From Entamoeba invadens IP1 (lineage: Eukaryota; Evosea; Mastigamoebida; Endamoebidae), in assembly GCF_000330505.1 (NCBI RefSeq), contig NW_004440432.1, positions 319,211 to 362,054 on the forward strand: a DNA stretch of 42,844 nucleotides, in the 5' to 3' direction. Each line of letters opens with the position of its first letter. Positions within the stretch are counted from its first letter, which is position 1. Below, one piece after another: positions 11,108 to 20,267 of this stretch. Made by a program: the position numbers and the translations under genes. A model generated the notes under the pieces. It was not told where the DNA came from, ran no database searches, and saw nothing but the letters and a program-made list of their open reading frames with translations.

Positions 11108-11163
11108 TTTAACTCGCTGACGTACCTAATCCCCAACAAACCAATACTGTTAAAAAGAGCAGT
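11108..11163 (+). repeat. Left arm of a distant inverted repeat with an 18-nt core
   Basis: Reading inward: TTTAACTCGC, a 16-base insertion, CAACAAACCAATACTG, then the core ACTGTTAAAAAGAGCAGT (11146-11163). The right copy at 16029-16068 carries the same arm in inverted orientation but the core in direct orientation. Confidence 0.6.
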
Positions 11164-12602
11164 GTTTTTGTTTTTTTTGAAAAAAATTATATTATACAGT
11201 GTAGTTCAATTATAGTAAAATGAAAATGGAATAACGAGTTCAAATTTTGAACTAATAAACAAATAAATTGCGAAAAAAATGAAAAAAAAATAAAATTTTA
11301 TGACAAAAACGTAAAAAATGGCAAAATAAAAATAATGGTAAAATGCAATAACATTTATTCCAAAACAAATAAATATGTTTTTTATACACTAAACAAAAAA
11401 CTATTGGTTTTGAGTTGAAATGAAATACAAATTGCAAAAGTAACATGAACACATCAGTGATAATTAAAAAACACACAAAATTTATGTGCACACAATAGTC
11501 TTAATAAAAAATATAAACTTTTCAAAAAACCCATTTTAATAACTGTGTATTTTTTCAGACAGTACGATGTAGCAAGATTTTTGACTGTTTTTTTTTCTGT
11601 CTATAATATATTTTTATCATCTTTTGGTATTTACCATATTGTGACTAATCTTTTAAAGAATTTTTATCAAAAGAATTAAAATATAACAAGCAATCATTAA
11701 AACAGTTTTTAGTGTTAAATATATATTGTTTTAAAAACAATTTCCCTCCACTACAAATAATCCACATGTTTTTATATTGTTGTCTGACTTTTTGTCAAAT
11801 ATGTAAACTGTTTAACCAATTGTTTGTTTATGACTTTTGACAAGTTGATGTATACAGTTACACATTTTAATAATCTATTGAAAAGAGTGTTTAAAATGAA
11901 TAAGGTAAACCATAACTATGTTTATAATTTTTCAAACAACAAAAAATCAAACTTCTTTGTTTATCAATGCTATTTTATTGATTTATTTGGTGTATATTTT
12001 TAATTTTTGTTGTTTTTTACATTATGAGTAATTTATCTTTTTGTTGTCAATTAAAATTTTTAAATTATTATTATTATTATTCTTTATATTCGGGTTGCTT
12101 GATAATCAATTGCAGAAACATCACTGTCTGTAAAAGCGATGTATAATGGATTCATTTTATTGTTATGATATTTTACAACTATTTCGACTCATCATTTTCA
12201 CTATAACACAGAAGCGTGTTACTCACTGTTAATAATTACCGCTATTATCAATGCGTCATTCAGTGAAAATAATTAATTGTGTTTTTTTCTTATTACGATT
12301 ATTATAATTTATTTGTTTTGTCAAACAAGAAATGGCAAATTTCACATTGGTTATGTGTACTTTTATCATTGTCTTTAGATTTTATGAATAATTTTCTCAG
12401 AGTTGGCATATAATAGTCTATCTCGATAAGATTAACTATATTTTATTATAAATAACCATTTTTATTGGTCATTGTTTGTATTATTATATTTTTGAAATTT
12501 ATATAACTGTCGAGCAGGACACAAATTCAATTTAGATATTGAAACACCTTTTTGAAATTAAATACAGAAATTGAATATTTAAAAACTATAAGCTACTACC
12601 AT

Positions 12603-12640
12603 AATCAATCTCAGTTGACATTTTCACATTGAGATTGATT
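12603..12640. repeat. Perfect 11-bp hairpin
   Basis: AATCAATCTCA at 12603-12613 is the exact reverse complement of TGAGATTGATT at 12630-12640, loop 16 nt. It stands alone in noncoding DNA with no gene end nearby, so a terminator role is not supported. Confidence 0.55.
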
Positions 12641-13082
12641 CAACTCATGACTAGATTGAATGTGTGATAATTTTAAACATTTGCTGCGTTTTGTGGGCTT
12701 CTTTATATATTTAAAAGTCAAAATTTGTTTTTATAAATAAAATGTTTCAAAATGCTACAATTAAGTTTTTTATTGTTGAATTGTGTTGTACTTATTAAAT
12801 AATAAATCAAATGATTAATTTGATAACTTTTAAATTCGCTTTCTTTTAAACTTACTAAATCATCATTTCAATTTTAAAAACAAACATCAAGTTGTCGCAA
12901 TTCACTGTTTACGGGATAATACAACCACAACAACAAAACTATATTAGGTATCCGAAATGTCAATTTTATTAACGTAAGTATAAAAAAATCAACCATTGTT
13001 CGAGTTTACAAATATTTTTAATTATTTTTTGTTTTTAATTAATGTTTTAGAAATGATACAAAATGTTTTTTTCAACTTGTAA

Positions 13083-13091
13083 CAATAAATA
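13083..13091. repeat. 9-bp target-site duplication, left
   Basis: CAATAAATA flanks the left TIR and is repeated exactly at 15766-15774 beside the right TIR. A 9-bp duplication is the hallmark of Mutator-type insertion. Confidence 0.88.
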
Positions 13092-13140
13092 AGGTTCACG
13101 ATTTTACACCGACACCAGTGCACATTAATTCAATTAACTA
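13092..13140 (+). repeat. MULE left TIR
   Basis: 49 bases matching the reverse complement of 15719-15765 with a 2-nt indel (TTTT versus TT after CACGA) and one T/A substitution near the inner end. Confidence 0.9.
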
Positions 13141-13374
13141 TTTTATATCAATAACATTTTTTTAAAATCAAAATTGATTTTTTGTTTTTTAATTTCACCA
13201 ATTTTTAAAACATGATTACTATTTATTCTAATTATTTCTTAAAAACCAGATCGAATTAAAAAATTAACAAACCCTTTATTAATATAATATATATAGTAGA
13301 TCTTTCTGATTATTATTGTTTACTAATCGTAATACTATTAATTATTTTATAAAAACTTTAAATTTCAAACAAAG

Positions 13375-15471
13375 ATGTCTAGCACAGCAATTATTATTTC
13401 AAGAGAAAATGATAAAGAAGAAATTGTGGATGATTACCATTTTGAAACTCCGAATGATGTAATCAATAATACATGTCAATCTTTTCAAAATTATTCTTTC
13501 TCGTCTCAAGCATCAACAATGAAAAGTGCTTTTATCATGAATATCAAAGGAGGTAAAATATCTCTTTTTTGACTGCAAATAGTCATTCAAATAGTTCAAA
13601 CCAGTTTTTTAAATGTACGTTTACTCATTGTCCATGTAAACTTGTTTTGGTACTGTCCAAACAAAAGAACGGAGTCGTTCAAATTACACTTAAACACCTA
13701 CACACTCATAACTTTGATATTCTTCCTTGTAAAATTTATCCATTTTTTTACAGATGAAGAAAGAGCTGAAATGATAGCAAAACATAAACTTGGGGTATCT
13801 CCAGAAAATATTAAAAAGGATTTAAATCTTCCGTTTTCAAGTGTAAAAATTGGATCTATTGTAAGAAAATGCGCAGAGAAAACTGGTAGAGTACAAAGTA
13901 TTGATTTGGCTGAGTATTTAAAAACTTTGGAAAACTGGAGCACTGTTATGATAAAGTCAAAAGGTGGAGTGTTTGTTGGTTGTGTAGCGATAAACGAACT
14001 TTTATGTAAAAAATGCAACATTGAAGAACTAATTTTGGATGACACTTGTGGGACAAATGAATTTGGAATGCCTTTATATGTAGGAATTCTTGTAGACAAA
14101 AGTAGTCATAGTCACTGTGTGTTTTTTTCGATAACACCAAACAGAACTTCCGAATCGTTCAAAATGGTATTAACTATCCTAAAACGAAGTGTAAATCCAA
14201 GAGTGATTATTTGTGATAGGTGTCAAAGTCAAACTGTAGCCATAAAAGAAGTATATCCCACAGTTTTTATAGTGTATTGTACGGTGCATATAAGACGTAA
14301 TATTGTTGCGGCTTTTGGCAAGTGCCACCCAATTATTACAATTTACAATAAAGTCGTTTTTGGAGGTTGTGAAAGAGAAGAAGTGTTATTAGATGAATTG
14401 AATAAATTAGTAATTAAAGATGGTAATGATCAAATTCAAAAATATTTAGATGAAGAAGATGTTTTTTTGGTGGAAATTGCATTCTTAATACAGTTGATCA
14501 ATTAATCGAATCACTCAACCAATGTGCTATCGAGTCAAAAGAGAAAGGAGTCACTTTAACCAAGTCGAGAATGATAATTGACCTTCTCAAATGTGCAAAA
14601 ACGTGGCTACCAAGCTCAACAAATAAATATACAACGTCAAGTGGAATTGAAGGATTTTTTGGGTGGCTTAAGCGAAGAACGTTGCATGAGAAACTTAAAT
14701 TAGTCGAACTTGTTAAATATATTATTGAATGTGCTCAAGACTTAGAACTTAAAGCCAGTCTTTCGGAACTCAACAGCGAAGAAAAAACACACTCAATCTT
14801 TTCTGTGAAGATAATGTCGCTTTAAGTCTTACTAAAATAGCAGTTTCTGATCTTCTTTATAGTTTTAAAATGGCGAACAATCAATACACACCAAAAATAT
14901 GGGAACAACAAGAACACAAAACAGACAAAATGGGTGTACATGTTGTTCTTATATTAAAACTGGTGTTCCGTGTCATCATCTTGTGAATTTTTATATCGTA
15001 TCATTGACAAAAATTCCACTTTGTTTGTTCAAATTAAACAGAACCAAGTCCGTACGAGTAGTATGTACTCATGAGTGCAAAATATACAATCCTGAGAATT
15101 ATGGTTCTATTTCCTATACAGATTATCAAATGGTTCTTGAGAAATTTTATCCCAACGCAAAGGAGAACCCCAGTTTGCTTCCATTGGTGATAAAAGTTTT
15201 TGAAGGAGAGAAAGTTTTTTTCGAAGACAAAAAAGAAGAAAAAATAGAAATCGAAGAGGGTGTAAAAAGAATATCATTTTCTAGAACAGAAATATCTATG
15301 ATAACAATTGGGGATGAAACTGTATCTATGACTAAGAGTACAACCATTGAACGGATAAAGGATCCCAAAAAGGTAAGTAAAATGAAGCAAATAGTCGCAG
15401 CCAACCTAGTTGCATATTCAGAAGGATCTAAAAAAACTTCCAAAAAAGAAGAGAGTGTGTTATATTTGTAA
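13375..15471 (+). pseudogene. MULE transposase, frame-broken
   Basis: The ATG at 13375 opens a 65-residue leader. The next segment (13569-13740) carries a FLYWCH/WRKY-like zinc motif: FFKCTFTHCPC...HLHTHN. A frame change at a T7 run (13743-13749) leads to the catalytic domain, which holds LILDDTCGTNEFGMPLY (first Asp), VIICDRCQSQTVAI (second Asp) and YCTVHIRRNI (the C-x2-H of MULEs). A second frame change near 14485 leads to SSGIEGFFGWLKRR (catalytic Glu). A third, near 14925, leads to the SWIM zinc finger CTCCSYIKTGVPCHH. The C-terminal tail is charged, ending at 15471. The order zinc motif, DDE, SWIM is the standard MULE architecture. The short stretch at 13554-13585 could instead be an unusually small intron. 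Confidence 0.88.
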
Positions 15472-15718
15472 CCAGTTGGGACATTATTCCAAGTGTTGTC
15501 CAGAACGAGTTAATTTTGGTGAACAACAATAAATAACTATTAAAAGTTTATTAATTTATTAATAATAAATAAAAAAATAATATAATAAAAAGTTATTATT
15601 GTTAATTATAATTAAATATAACTATAAATTATTCAACAGATGTTATGTACTTTGTAATTATATAATTTAGAAAACAAAAATTCAATTTTGATTTAAAAAA
15701 ATGTTATTGATATAAAAA

Positions 15719-15765
15719 TAGTTTATTGAATTAATGTGCACTGGTGTCGGTGTAATCGTGAACCT
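15719..15765 (-). repeat. MULE right TIR
   Basis: 47 bases; the reverse complement begins AGGTTCACGATTACACCGAC and matches the left TIR at 13092-13140. The outer boundary is fixed by the adjoining 9-bp duplication. Confidence 0.9.
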
Positions 15766-15774
15766 CAATAAATA
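15766..15774. repeat. 9-bp target-site duplication, right
   Basis: CAATAAATA, identical to 13083-13091. Confidence 0.88.
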
Positions 15775-16028
15775 TTATATTTCACTATAATTTGCTAAAG
15801 CCGACTTTTTCCACCAACTTTTTATTATTTAGGTTGTAATTTTTGTTCTGTTTTGCTTTTAAATTTTTATATAAAAAAATAAATGCACAAAACGATTTTT
15901 TGGTATAAAAAATAAAAATAATTCCATTATGATAATTTTATATTATTTATTTTTATCTATTTTTTCAGGAAAATCACCTAATAATATATCAAAATTATTT
16001 AAACAGTTTTGGGACAAAATTTTAAAAA

Positions 16029-16068
16029 ACTGTTAAAAAGAGCAGTATTGGGTTGTTGGCGAGTTAAA
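16029..16068 (-). repeat. Right arm of the distant inverted repeat with the 18-nt core
   Basis: The core ACTGTTAAAAAGAGCAGT at 16029-16046 is identical to 11146-11163 in the same orientation. The arm ATTGGGTTGTTGGCGAGTTA is the reverse complement of the left arm apart from a 16-base insertion and one further 1-base change. Outer to outer, the pair spans 11108-16068 and encloses the whole MULE. Confidence 0.6.
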
Positions 16069-16450
16069 ATAGATTGTTAATTAAACAAATATAATAATCT
16101 TAAAATAACATTTTATATTATAATTTTAATATAATAATAATTTTTATTGATGTTTTAAAAACAATTCAACTCAAACAAAGATGAAGATTACAACTGAAAT
16201 GACTCGATGTTTGATTTTTAATTTTAGAAAAAAACATGTTTTAATAATATAATACAATATATTGATAAAATGATTAGTTTTATAGGTATACAATCTATTG
16301 AAATTGACTATTCAGAAAAAAAAATAATTGTTATAAATATTTTAAGTGTTGTTTTTTTTAAACAAAACAATATAAATTAAGAATCTAACACATTGAATGA
16401 AAAATCGATTTTTCATGATAATATACATGTTATTATTAAGTGTACATTAC

Positions 16451-16459
16451 TATTTAAAC
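16451..16459 (+). promoter_or_regulatory. TATA-like core promoter box
   Basis: TATTTAAAC lies 37 bases before the ATG at 16488 and fits the Entamoeba TATA-like consensus TATTTAAA(G/C). The short distance is normal for the very short 5' leaders of Entamoeba mRNAs. Confidence 0.6.
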
Positions 16460-16487
16460 TCGAGTCATAAACTTATTTACATATAAA

Positions 16488-17051
16488 ATGATTTACATAA
16501 TTCTTGTTGTATTTGTAGCTCAAGCAGAATATCTTATGACCACGGATAATGAATACATGAATGTTTATCTTCTTGATAAGTGTTATTATACTGGAGGCAA
16601 CACTTATACTAAATTTGTGAGAGAAGACAAAAAAGCAAAAGGTTACACATCAACAACTTGTGGTAATTGGCATGATGAGGGTTCTTTTGATCTCAAGAAC
16701 GGTCAGTCCTTTGTTGATAACCTTCCAGAATACTTAGTTGTTGATTATGCATACATTGATGCTAAAGACTGCAAAATCAAAGAAAGTGAAGCAAGACCAA
16801 TAGAAACACTTCTAAAATCTGGTTGTATCAAAACGTCAGAAACAACTTCAACAAAAACGGAAATTAAAGATGGAAAGTTCATTAAAAATGATTATGATGC
16901 ATCCAACAGCTGTACTGGAACCCCATCAAATATCATCAACAAAGAAATGGACAAATGCTTCACAGATAAAGATGGCTTTTACCACACCGCCAAAGACTCT
17001 GCTGTGACTCTTTCAGCGATCATGGCGTTTGTCTTGGCTCTTTTACTTTAA
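16488..17051 (+). CDS. Secreted, probably GPI-anchored small cysteine-containing protein
   Basis: 187 residues, intact. Residues 1-13 (MIYIILVVFVAQA) are a signal peptide with a likely cut before EYLMTTD. The mature part is hydrophilic, with about seven cysteines that could pair in disulfides, and a Lys/Glu/Thr-rich middle (TSETTSTKTEIKDGK). The C-terminus VTLSAIMAFVLALLL is a short hydrophobic tail with no following basic residues, as in GPI-attachment signals, and resembles the tail of the CXXC protein at 29.2-31.2 kb (ALAIVMAIFALVLAL). The start is supported by the TATA-like box at 16451. I do not recognise the family and assign no function beyond surface or secreted location. Confidence 0.8.
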   Translation: MIYIILVVFVAQAEYLMTTDNEYMNVYLLDKCYYTGGNTYTKFVREDKKAKGYTSTTCGNWHDEGSFDLKNGQSFVDNLPEYLVVDYAYIDAKDCKIKESEARPIETLLKSGCIKTSETTSTKTEIKDGKFIKNDYDASNSCTGTPSNIINKEMDKCFTDKDGFYHTAKDSAVTLSAIMAFVLALLL

Positions 17052-17147
17052 TTAAGTTTTGGAGAAATGTTTATTTAAATGTATTGAATTTTATAATTTT
17101 ACTAAAAATATAATGAAAAAAAAATTAATTGAGTTTAGATAAGGTAC

Positions 17148-17564
17148 CTACATTGACCACCACCACATTTACCAAAATATAATATTCGCCGCAAGTGTTT
17201 TTTTATAAAAAGTCCACTTTTCAAACACTAATGCGTCCCACCCACTTTCATTGTAAGTAATGTGTGGACGAGGATGTGGTTCCACCTCGTTTGCGGGGGG
17301 GGGGGTCAGGGGGGATCCGCGCCAAAAGAGGACTTGGAAATGTGTGAAACGGTACAAACAGACTGTTCGATTGCGTCTTTATGAACCTTCTTTTCAATGC
17401 TCCGTCTCACTCGGTTTCACTAACTCGAAATGAATTTTCGGCGTTTCTTGAATTAGGGAACCAGACCTAATATCTTCCCAGTTTCCTATTTACTATAATT
17501 TTAATTTGAATATGATTCCAAATAGAAAAAACAAATTTATTTTAAGAGGTGGTTGTCAATGTAG
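17148..17564. mobile_element. MITE-like element, copy 1
   Basis: The ends form a 17-bp inverted repeat with one mismatch: CTACATTGACCACCACC at 17148-17164 against GGTGGTTGTCAATGTAG at 17548-17564. The 417-bp body has no coding capacity and matches a second copy at 19582-19983 along its length (shared blocks include GCGTCCCACCCACTTTCA, GGTTCCACCTCGTTTGCG and TTCTTCCCAGTTTCCTAT). It is much less AT-rich than its surroundings and contains a G11 run. Because the two copies are aligned end to end and have TIR-like ends, a nonautonomous DNA transposon is more likely than a SINE. No target duplication was clear. Confidence 0.7.
17295..17314 (+). other. G11-TCA-G6 run
   Basis: Eleven G residues (17295-17305), then TCA, then six G (17309-17314), inside the MITE-like element. 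It is exceptional in DNA this AT-rich and could form a G-quadruplex. Copy 2 has only short G runs at the matching place. Confidence 0.8.
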
Positions 17565-18095
17565 TCCCAATTGTTATAATTGAATACAAAATTTCATTTC
17601 CTCTTGTTTCAAATTCATGTTCATTGTTTGTTATAATTGTTTAAATTGACAACAATAGCATTTTCAACATTATTATTGAAATGATTTAACAACTTAAGGA
17701 AAGACAAACATATTTCAAAATTATTTATTTGTTCTTTTTAAACTGATATTTTAATTAAATAATTTACAACGCGATTACATTTTCTGCTTTTTAACGGTGT
17801 TAAAGAATTTTATATTATTTCAACTGGAATTAATTAAACTTTGGATTTTTATTTCAAAATGTTTTAACACTTTGAAAACATAGTTTCACGGCTTTTACTA
17901 AAATTTCAATGTATTTTATTAATTCCTATTTTATACACATGTTATTTCTATTTGTCAACCAGAAAATATTATATACATATTTTATTATAACTTATTAATT
18001 AATATTGTAAAAATTTAATTGTTGATTGTTAAGAACCTTGTCATTAATATAAGTATTTAAATATTAATTTTAAATGGATTATACTTTCTTTTGAG
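17565..18095. other. AT-rich spacer
   Basis: About 530 bases with no gene, RNA or repeat recognised; it contains the 3' flank of the membrane-protein gene on the minus strand. Confidence 0.4.
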
Positions 18096-19296
18096 TTATA
18101 CACTTGAAGATTCAGTGGTTTCTGAGCTTTGTTGCATTTTATCGTGTAACTCTTGTCTTTGCATTTCCACTTGCATATTTACTTCTGGTTCATTGTTATT
18201 TTCTTCACAGTGATCTGGCACATAGTCACTTTGATTTAATTCACTACAGTCAAGACCCTTTTTTAAAAATAACACAAATGCGTAGATAGTGCAATAGGTA
18301 TAACCAACAGCAGTAATTCCCAAAGATACAATGCATGTTATGAGATACCCACCATCCGGTCCGATCATTTCAACGCACCCATCACCCTTTGACATGTTAA
18401 GTAATTTTGCTGGACAAGTGGTATGTCCTCCCAAGTCTTTACATTTTTCAATATCGGTTGGTATATATTTCACAAATGGGCAGTCTATAAAATACTCAAA
18501 ATGCTTTTCGTTCATCCGTGTATTTAAACAACACGATGACTGTGTGTCAATCGATTTATATATTATAATTAACAACTTAAATTATTGTTTCATTGTTTAC
18601 ATTAATACCATATATATTATAAATGAATATTTTTATTCAATTTATAATGCTAGGTAAGTGTTTCGAAATAAATAATATAAATATTAAAATGAGTATTTGA
18701 TATATATTACAAAATAATGTTGTTATTAAAAATATTTAATAACAACTTGTTTTATTGTGTTTTACTGTTGTATTTGTTACAGCATCATTTTATAATATCA
18801 ACAAACTTCGTTTTCAAATTTTATTCTTTTCTCGAAATTAACATCACTCCATTTGAATGGAACCCTCGTCGNNNNNNNNNNNNNNNNNNNNNNNNNNNNN
18901 NNNNNNNNNNNNNNNNNNNNNNNNNNNNNNNNNNNNNNNNNNNNNNNNNNNNNNNNNNNNNNNNNNNNNNNTGAATGGAACCCTCGTCGGGACTGATGCA
19001 GACCACCCAAACAATGCAAAGGAAACAACAGAAAAACAGGCTCCTGCAATAATTAGAGATATTTGCGAATACTTTTTAACTTTTCCAATGTACTTTGTGA
19101 ACATGTAAATGAATGGCGGGACTAATAATGATAAGACATATAAAATACATTTTTCAGCCAACCCACCATCACTTATTTTCGAAAAAATAACACTGTAAAT
19201 TAGTCCCATTGTCATTACAGTGATTAAAATTATAACGAGGATCGATCCTAAAACAACACTACTTATGAATAATCCCATCGAAGAGACATCTTTCAT
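18096..19296 (-). CDS. Four-helix (tetraspanin-like) membrane protein, two exons, locus holds an assembly gap
   Basis: Exon 1 starts at ATG 19296 (MKDVSSMGLFISSVV) and encodes three membrane helices (SVVLGSILVIILITV; ILYVLSLLVPPFIYMF; ISLIIAGACFSVVSF). The 100-N gap at 18872-18971 lies next; its flanks share 18 identical bases, and closing over them continues the frame without a break to ...RIKFENE. GTTTGT then starts on the minus strand at 18806, the Entamoeba 5' splice signal. Exon 2 probably begins at 18539 after ACACAG (in frame), giving SSCCLNTRMNEKHF, a cysteine-rich loop, the fourth helix (GGYLITCIVSLGITAVGYTYC) and a Gln/Glu/Ser-rich tail. Three helices, a large CC-containing loop and a fourth helix is the tetraspanin plan. 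The acceptor and the family are tentative. Confidence 0.6.
18540..18806 (-). other. Probable intron in the four-helix membrane-protein gene
   Basis: The 5' site reads GTTTGT, the strong Entamoeba consensus, directly after a Glu codon. All frames close soon afterwards. The proposed 3' site ACACAG at 18540 restores phase 0. At 267 nt it is longer than typical Entamoeba introns, and CAG is less usual than TAG there, so the acceptor could be elsewhere. Confidence 0.45.
18872..18971. other. Assembly gap of 100 N with overlapping flanks
   Basis: Exactly 100 N. The 18 bases before it (18854-18871) and after it (18972-18989) are identical: TGAATGGAACCCTCGTCG. This suggests two contigs that actually overlap, with no missing sequence. 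Confidence 0.85.
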
Positions 19297-19581
19297 TGGA
19301 AAATACAACTGTGATTTTGTTGTTTTTAAAATTTTTATTGTTATAATAAAAACACTTTTTTGTATTTTTCATAATATTATTAAAAATTAATTTTTTAGTA
19401 TGGTTCGATTTATTTAAATTATTATTATAATTAATAATTGACTTAATTATGGCTCTTTAGCAATCCCGAAATATATGAAAGAGGGTTTTATAAATCAACA
19501 ACACCAATTGTAATAATTTAACACAATTAGAGTACTAGAACATATAATAAACTACTATCATTTTTTATATAACAATTTTGA
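19297..19581. other. Upstream region of the four-helix membrane-protein gene
   Basis: AT-rich sequence between the gene start at 19296 (minus) and the second MITE-like copy. No gene is seen, and no convincing TATA-like box stands out. Confidence 0.3.
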
Positions 19582-19983
19582 ACCTAAACTAACCACCACC
19601 TACATTTACCAAAAAAAATATTTGCCGCAATTGTTTTATATAAAAAGTCCATTTTTCAAACACTGTTTGTGCGTCCCACCCACTTTCACTATCTATACTG
19701 TGTGGGTGCAGAAACGGTTCCACCTCGTTTGCGAATGGGAGGGGGTTAAGGAGGATTTGGAAAGTGGGTAAACAGTGCATAAACAGACTGTTTGAGTGTG
19801 TCTTTGTGAGACTTCTTTTTAATGCTCCGTCTTACTCAGTATCCACTGACCTGAGGTGAATATATGGTATTTCTTGATTTCTGGAATTAATCCAAATTTC
19901 TTCCCAGTTTCCTATTGCCTGTGATTATAATTTGAATATAATTACAAATAAAAAAAATAAATATTTTATTTTTTTAAATGTAG
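19582..19983. mobile_element. MITE-like element, copy 2
   Basis: About 400 bp aligned in the same orientation with 17148-17564. It starts CCTAAACTAACCACCACC and ends in ATGTAG. The TIRs are more eroded than in copy 1 (the left outer bases and the GGTGGTTGTCA of the right end are changed). The inner blocks GCGTCCCACCCACTTTCA, GGTTCCACCTCGTTTGCG and TTCTTCCCAGTTTCCTAT are identical between copies. It is noncoding. Confidence 0.7.
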
Positions 19984-20267
19984 TTAATGAAGGTTATTTC
20001 CGTTTTCATATAAAAACTTTATTATTTGAAATAATATACTAATAACAAATTGAGTATTTTTTATTTATTTTAAATACATTTTTAGTATAAATATTCTATT
20101 TTATTTTATGAACACTATTTAAATTTGTCGTAAATAATGTTTGATTTAAATGATTTTTGTTTTTAAATGTTAAAACAATTACAGAAAAATTAAAACTATT
20201 AAAATAATACAATTCAAAATAAAATAACCAAAAACTTAAATATTAGTGCTCTATTTATTATCAAAAT
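19984..20267. other. Upstream region of the Ras-like gene
   Basis: AT-rich, no coding content. CTTAAATATTA about 30-35 bases before the ATG at 20268 could serve as a TATA-like element, but the match is loose. Confidence 0.3.

Larger units (their letters stand above)
9533..13082. other. 3.5-kb gene desert
   Basis: No credible gene is seen in 3.5 kb of very AT-rich DNA; the few longer frames are low-complexity Phe/Leu/Ile/Asn strings. Structures present: a repeat arm at 11108-11163 matched by an inverted partner at 16029-16068, and a perfect 11-bp hairpin at 12603-12640. Many homopolymer and A/T trinucleotide runs occur (for example the ATT run near 12065). The region could be old transposon sequence eroded beyond recognition. 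Confidence 0.5.
13092..15765 (+). mobile_element. Mutator-like element (MULE), full length with TIRs and target duplication
   Basis: A 2,674-bp element. The left TIR (13092-13140) begins AGGTTCACGATTTTACACCG; the right TIR (15719-15765), read inward, is the same except for a 2-base gap and one substitution over ~47 bp. Both ends are flanked by identical CAATAAATA. Inside lies one transposase gene in several frames (13375-15471). The near-perfect ends and exact target duplication show a relatively recent insertion, although the transposase is frame-broken and would need supply in trans. Confidence 0.9.
15775..16487. other. AT-rich spacer between the MULE and the secreted-protein gene
   Basis: No gene is seen. 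It contains the right arm of the distant inverted repeat (16029-16068) and, at its end, the promoter of the downstream gene. Confidence 0.4.

Noticed and set aside
11252..11491. 79-residue hydrophobic minus-strand frame
   Set aside because: Low-complexity Phe/Leu/Cys string from A-rich DNA; no conserved features.
15147..15443. 98-residue minus-strand frame inside the MULE
   Set aside because: It lies opposite the charged C-terminal part of the transposase and is an antisense shadow.
17169..17357. 62-residue minus-strand frame with Pro-rich stretch
   Set aside because: It lies wholly in the MITE-like repeat; the Pro run comes from the G11 tract. The second copy at 19589-19780 has a similar frame only because the repeat is shared.
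17148..17564. SINE interpretation of the 0.4-kb repeat
   Set aside because: GGTTCCACCTC resembles a pol III B box only loosely, no matching A box is seen, and the inverted ends favour a DNA element. Not fully excluded.
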